Shown here: piece after piece, positions 31,500 through 43,329 of the stretch
How the letters are laid out: every line of letters begins with the position of its first letter
Position numbering within the stretch: the first letter of the stretch is position 1
Assembly: GCA_038373885.1 (NCBI GenBank)
Contig: JAWZYV010012253.1
Location: 1-64,000, forward strand
Source: Cheiracanthium punctorium
Lineage: Eukaryota > Arthropoda > Arachnida > Araneae > Cheiracanthiidae
DNA: 64,000 nt
Direction: 5' to 3'
Made by a program: the position numbers and the translations under genes
The notes under the pieces: model-generated
What the model was told of the DNA's origin: nothing
Seen by the model: the letters and a program-made list of their open reading frames with translations, nothing else
Databases searched by the model: none

Positions 31500-32170
31500 T
31501 ATAAAACCTTATCTTTCGATGAAAAAAAAAATTGCTGTGATTTGTGAGGTAGAAAAGGGTGCATAGAAGAAATACATCATAGCAAAAGAGTATGGAATAG
31601 CACCTAACACTCTTTCGACCTTTTTGAAAAGTAAAGAAAAAATTTTGAATTCCTATCGAAATTGCAAATGAGCTAGAGAACTCGACAATCCAGTGGACAA
31701 GTGTGTCTTGAAATGGTTTAAGCAAGCACGGAACAAAAATATCCCTCTCAGTGAAACTCTTGTTCATGCAAAAGCGGAAGAATTTGCTGTCAGCTTAGGA
31801 AACAACAACTTCAAAGCAAGGCTCTGCATGGTTAGAGGGATTTAATTAAAGAAATTGAATTTCCTTCAAGTCTGTGTGCGGTGAAAGTTCAATTGTGGAC
31901 CAAGATGCAGCAAATGAATGGAAAGAAAAAGTTACTCAAATCATTGAGCATACACAGGACAGAGACATTTTTAAAGGTGAAAAATGTAGTCTGATACAGA
32001 TATTGCATCCGAAGTTCTAAACAATAAGAACATTGCAACAGAAGATGAGGTAGAACAGAGGCTGATTCCAACTTCAAGCAGGGCAGTCTTTCATCTGGAG
32101 GAATATTGTCGTCATGTAGAAGGGCAATATAACATGACCGAAGCTGTGTTTCATGCTGTAGATATTCTTG
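31500..32170 (+). pseudogene. Tigger transposase remnant
   Basis: Fragments of the pogo/Tigger transposase DNA-binding region (helix-turn-helix then CENP-B-like domain) and of the C-terminal tail are recognisable, separated by frameshifts and stop codons (for example stops after EVEKGA and SYRNCK). The DDE/D catalytic core between them is missing. It is non-functional. Confidence 0.7.
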
Positions 32171-32454
32171 AAGATTCTTTTTTTTTTTTTTTTTTTTAAA
32201 TCAAGTAAGCTCTTTAAAAGCAAATTGAAATATTGCAATATTTTAAAAAGCTGTAGTTTTTTGATTTAAAATTAATAAACATATTTTTTTCATAATTTCT
32301 GCTGTGATTATTTTATGATATATAAAAAAAATTTTTTTGGATAATTCGAAGTTTTGCAGTGATCCCTTGCTCTTTGATTTATCCAAGTTCTGCTGTATAT
32401 AAGTAATAACAATAACTAAGGGAAAAAAAAAGTTTTCTGTGCAAAATGAGATAC

Positions 32455-32637
32455 CTTTTTGATATTTCCTGCCAAATCTGCATAATACTGCTCTCCATTC
32501 TTAAGTGGTTCTTGAGGTAGGGACTTAAGTTTTATTGATGGAAAGTAACTCATATCTGGATACATGTGACATCCATAAGGACTTACATTGCCTTTTTTGT
32601 CTTTATCATTGAAATGCACTTTGTGGTGTTTTTTACT
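32455..32637 (-). CDS. ANKRD6: ANKRD6/diversin exon (linker)
   Basis: 183 nt, 61 codons, phase 0 at both ends: acceptor CTCTAG before AGT (32637), donor AAAAAG|GTATCT at 32454. It encodes SKKHHKVHFNDKDKK followed by a linker with YFPSIKLKSLPQEPLKNGEQ and YYADLAGNIKK, which corresponds to the region before the coiled coil in diversin (human: YQLYTLYRGKDGKV). The lysine/histidine-rich start continues the basic segment of the previous exon. Confidence 0.72.
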
Positions 32638-33089
32638 CTAGAGGGAGAGAGAAATAGCTTCAGTAAATACTATCTAAATATAAACAAATGCATAGTTTTT
32701 TAATCACTCATCAGCAAAATGCGAACATTCATTATTGAATAGGTACAATACTGCCCCCCCCCCAAAAAAAAAAAATCAACAGAATTTGAGTTTTGAGGTT
32801 CAACTCTTGCACTAATTGACTTAAAATTTTGTACAGATCTGTTAAAGTATATGCAATAGGTGAATTTAAAATTCTGAAAATTCACCCGTTTTCCAATTTT
32901 CATCAATTTTCAGCTCCAGCAAGCTTTTCTGTGTACAAAAGTAAATAATGCGATATTTATTTTTCATTAGTTTAATATATTTCGTTAAATATCAAATTAA
33001 TAATTTCTGGCACAAAAATTAGATTACAAACAAATTTTTTGTTTTTGCGATTTCAGTTAGCTTGGAATAGCTCTTTGTGGTTATCAAGA

Positions 33090-33690
33090 TTTAGGCCAAC
33101 CATGGCCGAGTGGATGAGACACTGAACATGATGGTAGATGGCATAAGTTGAAGATTAAGGGTTCACACTAGACCACGAGATAGCGCAATTCCTGCAATAC
33201 CACACTAAATCCCACAAAAAAAAAAGACACTCGTGGGATTTTCCAACATGCTGAGTTGTTCGATTTTGATGGGGTAAAGAATTAAAAGATATCATTAAAT
33301 TGTATTGTTATCAAATTCATTTGTATACTATACTGTTAATTTTGATAGTTATAATCTTAAATGCACTGTATTTTTGTAATGATATTAATTTTTCTTGAAA
33401 ATTGTGAAAAATAAATAAATTTTTGAAAATAAACAAAATTTTCAAATTCTCACACAGATTTTAAAAAATCCCACTTAATTTTGAAGGGGGAGAATCTCAC
33501 CCAATTTTTTCCCAAAAGTGTTAACCCAGGTTCTAGTCTGCTTTGTGGCTGTCGATTTAACAGCTGATTGGAGTTTTGGGCAGTTTTGTCCAGTTGTAAT
33601 GTAAATATACATTAGAACCCTTTAAAAAGTCTTCCGCCGAGGAATCCCTACTTTAGTCAGATGCCCTTGTCTGGCTTTGTCTTAACCACT
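33090..33690 (+). mobile_element. tRNA-derived SINE, split by an insertion
   Basis: The head at 33100-33160 has an A-box-like TGGCCGAGTGG and a B-box-like GGTTCACAC. Body sequence resembling the SINE at 48412-48666 (GTCGATTT...GGAGTTTTGGGCAGTTTTGTCCAG, then AAGTC.TCC.CC.AGG.ATCCC) appears only after 33545. The intervening ~370 bp (about 33165-33535) is AT-rich with CTAGACC...GGTTCTAG-like ends and looks like a later insertion. Confidence 0.5.
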
Positions 33691-33699
33691 CAATTAATC

Positions 33700-34542
33700 A
33701 ATCAATAAGCAAGAATAAAGATTAATCTTTACTGCAAGACTAAAAAAATAAATGCTAAGTATTTCAATGTGTTTTTTTTCTGCTTAAATGTGGATTACAT
33801 ATGTAGGTTAAGGATATTAGCTTTTCTAATAACCTCACATTTATATTCCAAGCGAGATTACAACTACCCCATTGCTGAACTTCACAGCAACTACATTTTC
33901 ATGGCATAAACAAACATCTGTTTATGTCATAGACAGTTAGGGTCCTGTTGATGAATTAGCTTTGTTATGAATTTTATAACTCCCTGCTAATGCTAGTGGG
34001 TATTGCTAAATCTTGTATTGCTTACTTACTCATTTTTCATGACAGTTCAATGAAAATTTCTATCTAGTGTTGAGGCTTAACAAAATGTTTGAACAGATAA
34101 AAATTAATCATTTATATAACAAATTGCTAGATAAAGCAAATATGAATGTATGGATAGCCCTTCAATTTTTAATTTTTTTTAAAAAATATTTTAGATAGAA
34201 ACAGGAAAAATTAAGCCTTAAGCAGAGGTCTAAGCAGCTTATTTCTGTACACAAGTGGAACTCAAAATCTTATCAGTTTAACCACTTAAGTTTCTGAATG
34301 GAACCACTCCTTCAAGAAGTGGTTGAAACTGCGCTAAGTATGTTAGAATTAACTGAGATTTTTTATTTTCATTAATTTAATTTTTGTGTGAATGAAATTG
34401 TGCCGTCTTTGCCACTATTATCTCAGATATAAAGTTGTTATATTTGTAGTCCATTATAAGAATTAAATAAACTGCATTAGACACATTGAAATAAAACACA
34501 GTACAATAGGCTAATTTGATTTTTAAAGCATGTTTTTATTAC
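33700..34542. other. ANKRD6 intron, no recognised feature
   Basis: AT-rich intronic sequence without recognised elements. Confidence 0.5.
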
Positions 34543-34737
34543 CTTCTTGTGCTTCTCCTTTTTTTCCTTGTGTGTGCTTTCTTGGGATGTGTTGCTGTCC
34601 TTTTCTCTCTTCTTTGAATGGTGCTTTTTTGAACTATGTTCTTGAACTGCAATGCGTGTGACTGGAGGATTATCCAGAAGATAAACTACCTCTGTAAATT
34701 CCTTCCTCTCTGCAATATCTCGGGCAGTTTCACCTTG
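34543..34737 (-). CDS. ANKRD6: ANKRD6/diversin exon (last ankyrin repeat and basic segment)
   Basis: 195 nt, 65 codons, phase 0. The acceptor CTGCAG precedes CAAGGTGAAACTGCC and the donor is CACAAGAAG|GTAATA. It begins QGETARDIAERKEFTEVVYLLDNPP, a degenerate final ankyrin repeat (GxTxxDxA, VxxLL), then becomes strongly basic (SSKKHHSKKREKD ... HKEKKEKHKK), a possible nuclear-localisation or membrane-binding segment. The same arrangement, a last repeat followed by a KKRERLKEERR-like segment, occurs in vertebrate diversin. Confidence 0.78.
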
Positions 34738-36149
34738 CTGCAGGAGAATAAAATTAATATATATTCTACATTTCTAAGAAGTGAAAGAAAACCGTGCAAC
34801 TCATCATAAGTTAACATAAGCTGGTTACAGTACTTAAAAATTGCTTTGATTTCTTGCCAGTGTTCCCTAAATGCAGTTTGGCAACCCAACATGTGATGCC
34901 TGAACCAACTTTGGGCAGAAGAAGAAAAAGAGAAAAATTCAAGTCAGGATTTATTAGTAAAGTATTACTTATCATTGCTTACCTCTTTTAACAACCTCTG
35001 CAATCAACCTGCTCAAAATTGCTAAACTCAGCAAACCAGCCACTTTATTCTTTTATTAAATTAGGTATAATTTGTTGTAATGAGCCTTTATTCTTTTACC
35101 CAAAACAATTAATACTGTTTTTGCATGCAGATGATATTTTGATAAAAAAATGATGATTCACAATTACTAAATTATTTTTATGAATGACATTTCTGTCTAC
35201 TGTTTAGATTCAGGAATCTAAATCATTTTATGTGGTTGAAAATCACCAAGCATGTCAAAACATGATGCTTTTTTTTTCAGTTTTTAATTAATATCTTCTA
35301 AAGTAATTTGAAGTTTGAAACTCAAATCAGCTGGCTGACATCCCTGAATTTACATTAATTTTTTTATACTTATGTGCTTGCATGTAGTCTGGTTTCTGAG
35401 TCTGCGAAAGTAAGTTTTGAAGTAATCCTGTAATTTGCAACAATATTAATTTTTTGTTTTCCTTTACATAGGACCATTATGAAGGAATATAATCCTACGT
35501 TAAAAGGAATGTTTCTGTTATGTGAAGCTTGAACCAAGTTTTTTTCTTTTTTTTGATAGGCTTTTAATACATAGAATTCATTATTTACATAATAAATAAT
35601 ACTGGCCCTTTTTTTAGTAAAGGGAAAGGTGGGTGTGATCAGCTATGAAAAAGCTCAGTACATTGTCAATGAAATTCATTATTTCGCTTTTCCTATGGTG
35701 TTATCTTTAAGCTGTGAAATAGAAGTGAATTTAAAAAAAAAAATTACTGCATTGGAAGAGTAATTTTATTTTTTCAGACAGTTATATTTAACCTTACTAT
35801 GGAATGCACAGAAAAAATTCACGTTTTTGTAAGTTTCACTGACAGTTTAAACTTACTAAAGCTGCCATGGCTAATTGTTGTAATGAACATGGTATTTATT
35901 TTGCAGTTGTTAAGTACTGCAACTGTCTGTATTAGAACAAGCACAATATTTTTATAATATAAACTATTGTTACACACACTCAGAACTAACTTTTGAATAA
36001 CTTTATAATTAATGCTGTTCTTTTAGGAAATCATGCAACTTTTTAACAAATTTAATTGTGCAAATATTTAGGATTTCTCTTTACAAGTTGTATTGTGAAC
36101 TGTCACAAACAATAAACCTATAGAAATTCTGAAACACTCAGAAAGAAAT
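34738..36149. other. ANKRD6 intron, no recognised feature
   Basis: AT-rich, several short T and A runs, and no exon-like or terminal-repeat signal. Confidence 0.5.
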
Positions 36150-36365
36150 GCTAAGCATACGGAATTTTGCAATATTTTGCCTTGTAGATCATTCTTGTCA
36201 ATTTTTGAAGGCAATTTTCATGCTTATGAATTTTTCTGAAAGTTGCATGAGACAGTATTAGCACATAGTGTATTTGGCGAACAAGCATTATTAATTTTTT
36301 TCTGAGCATTTAACATCATTGGTTTGTTTTTAAAGCTGTTCAAAAGTTCTGTGACAATGATTCCT
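36150..36365. repeat. Dispersed repeat, related to 7990-8290
   Basis: Shares in order the words TTGCAATATTT, TTATGAATTTTT, TGAAAGTTGCATGAGA, GCACAT.GTGTATT and TTTAACATCATTGGTTT..TTTTTAAAGCTGTT with the 8.0-8.3 kb copy. The class is unknown. Confidence 0.55.
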
Positions 36366-37193
36366 TTTCAAAAGGAATATCTTTAAACTATTCTCCAACA
36401 TTTGCATATGTGTGTGCTTTCTTGAAGTAACTTGCTGCTACTTGAACTTTTTTCAAAAGGTTTTCTAAGACCAAGACATAGCAAATAACAGTGAAAAATT
36501 GTTTGACAATTCATGCAAATTTACAACAATTGGTACAACAGAAAAATTTGAGAGAGAAACAACCAAACAAAATTACATACTTTTCAACTTTATTCGAAAA
36601 TGCTAAAAAACTACATTTATTTGTATTTGTTTCAATCTGACTCTTTTCCTTCTTCCCTGGTTGTGAGTAATTTTGTGTGTTAATGAAGATGAATTCAATC
36701 CTTTGCCAGTTTTGTATGAACTTAGCTTCAGCAGGCAAAATGTGCCATTCTGGTTTATCCCGAGCATAGTTCAGGCAGTAAAAATTTTTTTACTGTGCAT
36801 GCAGTCTTTATTGAATTATTTTGTATGTGCTTTTGTTCACTTTTCTGTTCACTAGATAGTTCATTATACAGTTTTAAATTACTTTTTTTTTAAATGTTAT
36901 ATGTAAATGGTATTATTATGGTTAAAAATGTATGTCTGAAAATAAGTATTACCGTAATTTCCAGAAGAAACGCCGCGGCGTTTACGTGTTTAAAAAGTAA
37001 AATTTTAACAGGTGCGGCGTTTCTAACGATGCGGCGCTTACGTGCCAAAAAAAAATATCCATTCACATGAACAAATATTAGCTTATCACTTTGGTTCTGT
37101 ACGTAGAAGATCGTCAGATTTCGAGGAACTCTGTCCTTAAATGAATTTTTCAGAACCCATCCTCTCCCCTTCCCCTTATTTTGTAAATCCACA

Positions 37194-37917
37194 GTGATTC
37201 TTTCGGAAAACTGTCACGCCTCCACGTATCTTGCAAATGGATACAATAGCCAAGTCGTCAACTACATTCTTTATTTCCACGGACTAAGAGTTTATAGAAC
37301 GATCATCGGCAAGCGGCAGAGCGGCGAAATCATGTCAGCCTCTCAAAGGAAAATACTGCACCCCGTTATAATAATTAGCGCTTTCGTGCCCTCTGACGAC
37401 GCAAAGCGTAAGCAGCTCCCTCGCCATATGCGCACGCATGCGAAAAATAAAAAATTAATGATTATGATTCACAGCGCTATCTTACAGGCAAATTTCATTT
37501 TGCTCTTGTACAATGCATCGATAATCGTCCTATATGATTGTCCCTGTTTCTTTTTTTCAGTTTCAACATCGGTGTTGCCAGATCGAGAAAATTTTCAGCT
37601 ATATATGAGGAATAGTGGAAAAGCCTTCACAGTGCCGTTTGTGTGGTAAAAGGCAACCAATCGGCCGGTTCAGCGTAATGTTACAGCGCGCTTGTGAACC
37701 AAAACTGACCAATAGGCTTGCTAGCTCAGTTCATGGAAGAAGTAGATTTGGTCGAAACTGCATTAGGCATTTGGAAATGGGGGAGATTTTATTTCTTGGG
37801 AGGAAATTTTAAGGAATTCATTTATAATTCTTCTGCCATGGCAACTGGCAACACTTTAGATCTCGTGGTACACGTCGAATTATATAGTGTTAAACAAGCT
37901 TAACATAATTTTTCTGG
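37194..37917 (+). other. Pogo element 5' untranslated region
   Basis: Sequence between the left terminal repeat and the transposase start. It contains a 151-codon open frame (37194-37649) without recognisable similarity and with unusual composition, probably chance. GC content is higher than in the flanking intron, consistent with being part of the transposon. Confidence 0.5.
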
Positions 37918-38433
37918 ATGGTTCCTAAAAGGCATAAAAGTTACACAGCTAGTTTTAAACTTAACATAATTTCTCGTGCTGAGGAAATTGGAAATAGAGC
38001 AGCAGCTCGAGAATTTGAAGTGGATGAACGCTGCATACGACGATGGAGGACCGAAAAGTCAGAACTCCAAAATATGCCACAGCATAAACGTGCTAAACGG
38101 AGTGGTACTGTAAAATGGCCAATTCTTGAAGACGACCTTGAAAAGTGGATAAAGGAGCAAAGAGTAAAAGGAATGGCAATTTCGACTGTAAAAATTCGCT
38201 TACAAGTGAAACTTATGGCACAACAATTGGATATAAATGACTTCGAAGGAGGACCCTGCTGGTGCAGCAGATTCATGAAAAGAAAGAAAATTTCTGTGCG
38301 TACCAGAACAACGGCTGGACAACAACTACCAACGGACTGGCAAGAAAAAAAATCATCCTTTTTGGAATACGTAAGAAGTAATATTCAAGAGAAAAAACTT
38401 CTTCTATCACAAATAATAAATATGGATAGTTAG
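37918..38433 (+). pseudogene. Pogo-like transposase, N-terminal part (DNA-binding domains to first catalytic Asp)
   Basis: 171 residues. A pipsqueak/Brinker-type helix-turn-helix occupies residues 5-45 (SYTASFKLNIISRAEEIGNR ... RCIRRWR). A CENP-B-like second helix-turn-helix spans about 65-125 (WPILEDDLEKWIKEQRVKG ... WCSRFMKRKKISVRTRT). The catalytic core begins with IINMD, whose Asp is the first DDE residue. The frame runs straight into a stop two codons later, and the continuation is found in another frame from about 38433, so a small insertion or deletion around 38428-38433 has broken the gene. The organisation matches the POGK/Tigger-like DDD group. Confidence 0.85.
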
Positions 38434-39185
38434 CTTTTGACTCTCCTGCCAACAGAACTGTTCATAAAACTGGTGCGAAAACTGTATCCGTGCTTACAAC
38501 GGGACATGAGAAAACATCTTTCACATGTGTGCTAGCTTGTGCCGCAAATGGTGACAAGCTAAAGCCAATGATAATATTTAAAAGGAAAACAATTCCTAAG
38601 GGGGATTTTTCTAATAACATAGTTATTTGTGCAAATGAGAAGGGATGGATGAACGAAACAATCATGCATGAGTGGCTGCAAAAAATTTGGCAGTGTCGTA
38701 AAGGATCATTTTTTCAACCAAAAGGATTGCTGATTATGGATTCCATGCGTTCTCATTTGTTAGAATCAGTGAAAAATAGATGTCAGAAATTGTCTACAAC
38801 CGTAGCAATAATTCCCGGCGGATTGACGAAGATATTACAGCCGTTAGATTTGTCTGTAAATAAAGCGTTCAAAGCTGAAGTCCGAAAGCTGTGGGAATCT
38901 TGGATGAATGAGGGATTACACACTTACACCAAAAGCAGCAAAATGCGACGAGCATCTTACGAAGAGGTTGCGAAATGGGTTGAAAGTGCATGGAGGTCTG
39001 TAAAAATATCGTCGATAGTTTCAGGATTCAGAGAAGCTGAAATCATAACTCAAAATAATAAATCTATGATACCCCCAGATAATGATTTTGACGATGTCGC
39101 AGACTTGGATCTTGATTTAGATCAGGATATGCTAAATTTATTTAATTCTGATACGGAAGATTCAGACTTTGACGGCTTCACATAA
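38433..39185 (+). pseudogene. Pogo-like transposase, C-terminal catalytic part
   Basis: The frame open from about 38433 begins with AFDSPANRTVHKTGAKTV, the continuation of the core. From the ATG at 38490 the second catalytic Asp is in LLIMDSMRSHL (D84 of that frame) and the third in GGLTKILQPLDLSVNKAFK (D120), a DD35D spacing with Asp as third residue, typical of pogo/Tigger. The C-terminus is very acidic (DFDDVADLDLDLDQDMLNLF). It ends at TAA 39185. Only the frame break at ~38430 separates it from an intact gene; translation from the internal ATG would lack the DNA-binding domains and the first Asp. Confidence 0.85.
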
Positions 39186-39994
39186 TGTAAATTTTGATTT
39201 CTCTTAGCAAAAGTAAAATTTGAAATTTTCATCTTTCATTCATTTTATTTTTTCTTTGTTGGATCCTTTTTCGCAGTAACATAGTATCAGTGTTACGTAT
39301 ATATGGACTTCTTTAACGGATAATTATCAAAATTCATGAACGTAAGTACATTTTCATATTTCTTACTTAATAATTTATTTTTATATTATGATTTTATTTC
39401 ATTTTTTTCTCTTAAATGTAATGCCATACATCATGACACAGAGCAAAATTTTCCAACTGTGAGGTTCAAGGTCATGTGCATGCAATTTAATTTAGTGCGG
39501 CGTTTACGCCAATGCGGAGTTTCTGTACAGTTTTAATTTTTCTTGGCCTGTTTTCTTCGAGTGCGGCGTTTCTTCCGGAAATTACGGTAAAAATATTTAT
39601 AGCTTTTTACCTTCAAACCAGGTGTAAATTGAGCCCACAAGAGGTTAATGATTATATAATTGATATCCCTGATTAAACTCGTTTCTCTAGTTATTATCAT
39701 AGTCATAGGCTTGACTTACTGAGGGCAAGAGGGACAACCCTCCCCTCTTAAAAAAAAAAAACAAAAAAAAATTCAGATATCACCTATATGAAAGTAAGAT
39801 TTTCTACAAAAGGAAACATTTTGTCCCCAAGTTACATCTCAATTTATGCCGATGATCACAGTACAAAAATAATTAAAAATGATTCAAGAGTTCATTCTTA
39901 TTCCTAACAAACTGTTTTCATGTGCAACCTTTCATCTCAAAATTTCTGAAATCAGGAAAGAATTTATCTCATGAAATAGAAGATTGCTACTCAC

Positions 39995-40093
39995 ATTATT
40001 TTTGATTTTCTGATCGCATTCAGCTTCCAGTAGAATACGTGTCATCTTGTTTCTTCCCATGGCAGCAGAAATGTGCAGAGCTGTATCACCATT
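39995..40093 (-). CDS. ANKRD6: ANKRD6/diversin ankyrin-repeat exon (99 nt)
   Basis: Exactly one 33-residue ankyrin repeat: NGDTALHISAAMGRNKMTRI then LLEAECDQKIKNN. The TALH tetrapeptide and LLEAE turn are consensus positions. Acceptor AATTACAG, donor AATAAT|GTGAGT, phase 0. It is the fourth of four consecutive 99-nt exons and is followed by a 5.3 kb intron containing the pogo-family element at 36952-39587. Confidence 0.82.
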
Positions 40094-40770
40094 CTGTAAT
40101 TTAAAAAAAAAAAAAAAATGTCCCGAGATGAGGGATCCTACTGTCAGTTTGAAAAGGAACAATTTTTAAAAAATGGTATTCTATTTAGAAGTAATGAATG
40201 AAGATTGGTCGACATAAATTTATGAACAAACCACGAAATCATAGTCTAAAATGAACTTTGAAAAATAATGCTTAATTGATGAGCGAGCTGAAGAAGAAAC
40301 ATGTACTGGAGGAATGAGAAATGAGATCTCCCACGTATAAGTTGAGAGGTCGTGCAAGGATTCTAAGAATAAAATTTAGTTTTTATATAAATTATGGGGC
40401 TAAAAGGTTGTTTTGCTGCCTGGTAAGGCCAGCGGTGGAAATATATCTTTGTGTGCTGTAACGTTACTTTAGTGTATAACAAAATTTCAAGTCCCATACG
40501 TTAAAAGGTTGTAGAGAGTTACGCTTTATTTTTTGTTATTTCTCTTGTGTAAAGAAGAAGAGAATAAGCTGTACTTAATGTATCTATGCCACTTTTCTGT
40601 TTTTTTTTCTCTTCTTGTTTTCTTATTAAAGCAATTTAAGGGAAAGTGCATTCTCTCCAGTATGAGAATGATAGAAAATCTCCCCTCCTCAAATAAACAA
40701 AATTGAAGCCTCATATCTGCTTTTTTTCCTATAAAAGAAGTAAGAAGCTAGACAAGCATTCTAAAAGGAG
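40094..40770. other. ANKRD6 intron, no recognised feature
   Basis: AT-rich with an A-run at 40104-40118. No element ends were seen. Confidence 0.5.
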
Positions 40771-40774
40771 ACCT

Positions 40775-42170
40775 TTTTAAACACTTTCCAACAAACTTAA
40801 AAAGTGTTTATGATTTCAGTTTGTCTATCTATCTGTCCACCCATGCTCTAACTCACATAAATATGCATCGATTTCTACAAAATTGATATATGTTGTTCCT
40901 AGGTGATGTACCATGTACCCTATTGAAGATAGTGTATGTAGCATTTATAGTTCTACAGGAGAGCTCGAAAGATTTCCAATACATTACACTCTATGGGCCG
41001 TCATTCTTTAAAGTATATTTAAGAGATATTCAGCTATTTCAAATGAAACAAAATTGATACATGTTATTACAGATTACAAGATTAAGCTCTCCATCAAAAG
41101 TAGTTCCTGTATCATTAATATTTCTTCTACAGGAGCACTCAAAATAATTCCAATGCATTATGTTCAATGGCAGTTTCGAGACAGGCATCTATTTAAAGCA
41201 CAATAGTATCCTACTGTATATAATTAGTTAATGATCTAACGACAATGGCATGCTCCCTCAAAGGTTGTGCCAAAAGTCTCTGATATTGGTGACTTTTGCA
41301 ATAAATTGCCAAACAGAATGTTTTTTTTTTTTGTTTGTTTTTTAAATGAACCCTAGTTTGGTGATTTTTTTTATTATTTGGCGGGAAATCAAAAATACAC
41401 CTTATGTGATAATATTAAGCTATGACAACTTTAATGAGAATTTTGAAAATTTGTTACTCGTGCTCGAATCAACTGATTTAGTGTGTTGTGTTGCATTAAG
41501 ACAAAGATATGCAAGTAAGGGCTATCTGCCTAGGAGGAGTGTTGCATTGGTCAGAGGAATTTTTAATGCATTAACCAATTTACATGCAACAAATTAAAAA
41601 CATTAACTTTAGACTGTTAACCCTTAAAAGAACAAATTTCTCTTTCACTGTGTTCGTGCGATACCATTATTTTATATAAGAGGAATACATATTTATATTT
41701 TCATCTTTCCGGCAAGATTGAGAGGTGTTTATGATTGCGAATTTTCTGTCCATTCTTCTGTACACAGGTTCATGCTCTAACTGCCATAAATATTAGTGCA
41801 AAAATTATATCTGTTTTTTCTATGTACAGTGCCATGTACTGTATTGAAAATGATGTATGTAGCATTTATAGTTCTTTTACTGGAGCAAAAAAAAAAAAAA
41901 AAATCCAATACATCACGCTCTATGGTCAGTCATTCTTAAAAGCATATTTTAGAGATATTTGGTTTTTTCAATGAAAGCAAAGTTGGCTTATATGTTAAGG
42001 CTCATAAAATAATGTTATCCATTGGAGATAGTGTCTTTGTAATAGATAGTTCTTTCACAGGGACACGCAAAAGAATTTGAATGTTGCATTGTGATCTATA
42101 GCAATTGAGAGACATTAATCTATTTCAAGCGCAGTACAATAGGTATAAAAATGTTTATAACAGTATCTCC
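40775..42170. repeat. Satellite-like repeat family (inverse of the 46 kb array)
   Basis: Repeated modules of the type ...TCAGTTTGTCTATC...CATGCTCTAACTCACATAAATAT, then GGAGAGCTCGAAAGATTTCCAATACATTACACTCTATGGGCCGTCATTCTTTAAAGTATATTTAAGAGATATTC, occur at about 40775-41060, 41100-41210, 41705-41960 and 42000-42160. Read on the - strand they correspond to the 46290-46970 array (CCCATAGAGCGTAATGTATTTCGAATCTTTTGGGCG). No coding sequence was recognised. Confidence 0.65.
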
Positions 42171-42689
42171 AAAATCTCGCCAGATTTAAGGACAATGAAT
42201 CGCCAAATTTGGCTCAAAAATACTGTTGTGTTAGAAAGTGTTTTATAATCTATGTGTTTGGCATGATTTATCTTTCTTGCTTTATTTGTCTGAAAGAAAT
42301 AGCTTTCCATTTGCCTTGTCTTATCATATATGGGAGTAAAAGCTAGTTTTGTATACCAAGGTTATTCAGCATTATTATTGACTAAACCTGGTTATTAGGC
42401 TGCTAACAAATATTCTAGTACTTGAGTCATTAATCCTTTAAGACTGGCTGGCACAAAACTTGTACTATTAAGCAAAGGCAATTGCTCAGTTCTCATATCA
42501 GTCATGCTGATAAGCAAGTCCCACTATTTTGAAATTTTTCTTTTTTCGTGAATCATATTGTTAAGTAGTTTTCTCACTTCCTTTGCTCAACTGCTAAGCT
42601 ATCAGTCAAAAGGACAAAGTGCATTCCTATTCAAAGAAGAGAGGGAAGGGATTGTACAAATTTTAATATTGCACAGCCAAAAAAGTCTA

Positions 42690-42960
42690 AGAGTGAGCTG
42701 GAATGTGAAATCCAGTGAACTGTTAGTATTTGTGTTACAGATCAGGGGTTTGATTCCAAGACTAGGCAAGGTTGACTCAACTTTTCATCCCATTGGGTCG
42801 ATAAAATGAGGACCAAGCTTGCTTGGGGGATTCATTTCAGTCTGACCACCTAGCCAAGACATGCTTCTGCACCCTAGAGCTCATGGTCATGAAGGTATGG
42901 CTAGGTAGTGCAGGGATTGGTCCCACATGGGATTTTGTGTTAATATTTAGTTTTAGTTTA
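42690..42960 (+). mobile_element. tRNA-derived SINE
   Basis: A B-box GGTTTGATTCC at 42747-42757 is followed by AAGACTAGGCAAGGTTGACTC and the phrase CATCCCATTGGGTCGATAAAATGAGGACC. A TTTCATCC..TGGGTCGATAAA-T-AGTACC body is shared by tRNA-derived SINEs in several invertebrate groups. The A-box region is degenerate. No clear target duplication. Confidence 0.55.
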
Positions 42961-43230
42961 GAGATGGAATGTAAAGGATGAACGCTGTTCTTTAAAATTA
43001 TACACTTTATGAACAATTTTAAAACTGAACAAATTATGGCACCCTGGAAAAAATTGAGACTGCCTCTTTACAAGCTGTGCTGCACATTCTTACAGATGGT
43101 AAATATCTAAAGGTTATGAAAGATTCAAAAATTTCTTAAGCATAATATTTTGCTAGATGTGTAGTTAAATAAGATTTAAATTATCTCATGGGTTAAAAAG
43201 GAAAATTACTCATATAATTAATGTATTTAC

Positions 43231-43329
43231 CTTGTTGGTTTCGTTGACGTTGGCAAAGGCACTAATGAGGATCCTAAGAACACCAGCATGACCATATCTT
43301 GCAGCTGTGTGCAGGGGTGAGTCACCATA
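43231..43329 (-). CDS. ANKRD6: ANKRD6/diversin ankyrin-repeat exon (99 nt)
   Basis: Encodes YGDSPLHTAARYGHAGVLRI then LISAFANVNETNK, a full ankyrin repeat with the AARYGH motif shared with vertebrate diversin (DTCLHVAARYNH). The acceptor is an AG repeated as CAGCAG: the second CAG is used here to keep the exon at 99 nt, and use of the first would add one glutamine. Donor AACAAG|GTAAAT. Phase 0. Confidence 0.8.

Larger units (their letters stand above)
31017..32395 (+). mobile_element. Decayed Tigger element in ANKRD6 intron
   Basis: The left end (TA|CAGTTAAACTTGTATGG) and right end (TTTATCCAAGTTCTGCTG|TA) are Tigger-type with TA on both sides. Between 31500 and 32170 remnants of the transposase can be read in shifting frames: KKKIAVICEVEKG and YGIAPNTLSTFLK (CENP-B-type helix-turn-helix), KCVLKWFKQARNKNIPLS (second DNA-binding domain), and a late segment with EDEVEQRL. 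The catalytic DDE region is deleted and there are multiple stops. A 229 bp repeat (31267-31495) interrupts its left part. It lies between ANKRD6 exons ending at 32455 and 30807. Confidence 0.78.
36952..39587 (+). mobile_element. Pogo-family DNA transposon with broken transposase
   Basis: The ends CCGTAATTTCCAGAAGAAAC and, inverted at the right, CCGTAATTTCCGGAAGAAAC (continuing GCCGC on both sides, about 25 bp with one mismatch) are each preceded by TA. This gives a 2,636 bp element with TA duplication. Subterminal TGCGGCGTTT/GCGGCGCTTACGTGCC motifs occur several times near both ends and are likely transposase-binding sites. It contains a transposase gene (37918-39185) with one frame disruption. 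It is inserted in an ANKRD6 intron on the opposite strand. The well-matched ends and nearly intact gene suggest relatively recent activity. Confidence 0.9.

Noticed and set aside
37194..37649. 151-codon open frame in the pogo element leader
   Set aside because: No similarity, odd composition and no splice or start support. It lies upstream of the transposase and is most likely chance in a GC-richer transposon leader.
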